Assembly: GCA_951640165.1 (NCBI GenBank)
Contig: OX621266.1
Span: 5,766,001 to 5,830,000 of the forward strand
DNA from: Pseudoips prasinana
Taxonomy: Eukaryota > Arthropoda > Insecta > Lepidoptera > Nolidae
Length of the DNA: 64,000 nt
Direction: 5' to 3'
Of the stretch, positions 63,896 through 64,000 are shown one piece after another (within the stretch, counting starts at the first letter, position 1; the number at the start of each line of letters is the position of its first letter). Under the pieces are notes generated by a model. That model was not told the origin of the DNA. It saw only the letters and a program-made list of their open reading frames with translations, and ran no database searches. Position numbers and translations under genes: made by a program.

Positions 63896-64000
63896 AACAA
63901 TTTTTGTAAATTTGTTTATTTTTCAATAGCAATAAACGTTAACGAATAGTAAGTTTGTGGCACAATAACAGTGGGTTTATGGCATATCCAAGGCATAAAA

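Overview
The window looks like the genome of a butterfly or moth (Lepidoptera), or a close insect relative. It is AT-rich and intron-like, with spliceosomal signals. Its repeats are of the kind seen in lepidopteran genomes: Jockey/CR1/L2-type and R1-type non-LTR retrotransposons, tRNA-derived SINEs, an errantivirus-type Ty3/gypsy element and a BEL/Pao element. The organism call rests on pattern recognition, not on a database match. I see no bacterial operons, rRNA or CRISPR. The only convincing host-gene sequence is one 244-nt coding exon at 12773-13016 (+), with a clear splice acceptor and donor. Much of the window may therefore be intron of that unidentified gene.

Layout. 1-1.8 kb has no gene. 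1.8-10.3 kb holds three 5'-truncated or broken non-LTR elements plus short interspersed repeats. 10.5-11.4 kb holds perfect hairpins and an array of TTATGC-type words. 12.8-13.0 kb is the host exon. 14.3-16.5 kb holds a triplicated SINE remnant, a truncated LINE and an R1-like fragment. 16.5-20.5 kb is copy 1 of a composite repeat, here called family A. 20.95-24.1 kb holds two THAP-domain DNA transposons lying head to head. 24.08-30.9 kb is a degraded gypsy/errantivirus-like provirus (minus strand). 30.9-44.85 kb is family A copy 2 (inverted). It carries a full-length non-LTR element (32.1-36.8 kb) and a BEL/Pao element (37.93-44.63 kb), and the BEL leader itself holds an R1-type insertion. 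44.85-46.1 kb is repeat family B. 46.1-49.8 kb is family A copy 3, oriented opposite to copy 2. 51.1-56.7 kb is a full-length two-ORF LINE with an intact 981-residue ORF2. 57.6-58.1 kb is a THAP pseudogene. 58.3-59.6 kb is a second, apparently identical 1251-bp copy of family B. 60.5-63.4 kb holds a reading frame joining a Polinton-type integrase fragment to a MULE-type transposase, followed by another TTATGC array.

The insertions can be ordered from their boundaries. Family A is older than its BEL and LINE insertions. BEL has 5-bp target duplications and two nearly identical 242-bp LTRs, so it is young, and the R1-type insertion (13-bp target duplications) is younger still. The gypsy provirus has differing LTRs, an in-frame stop in pol, a broken third gene and unrelated flanks.

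Most notable: (1) the integrase-MULE chimeric frame with an intron; (2) a BEL/Pao polyprotein open for 1445 codons although the reverse transcriptase catalytic core is missing in frame; (3) a large inverted duplication of family A, supported by shared variants; (4) the TTATGC arrays at two places, one beside the MULE gene, which may be terminal structures of one transposon family.
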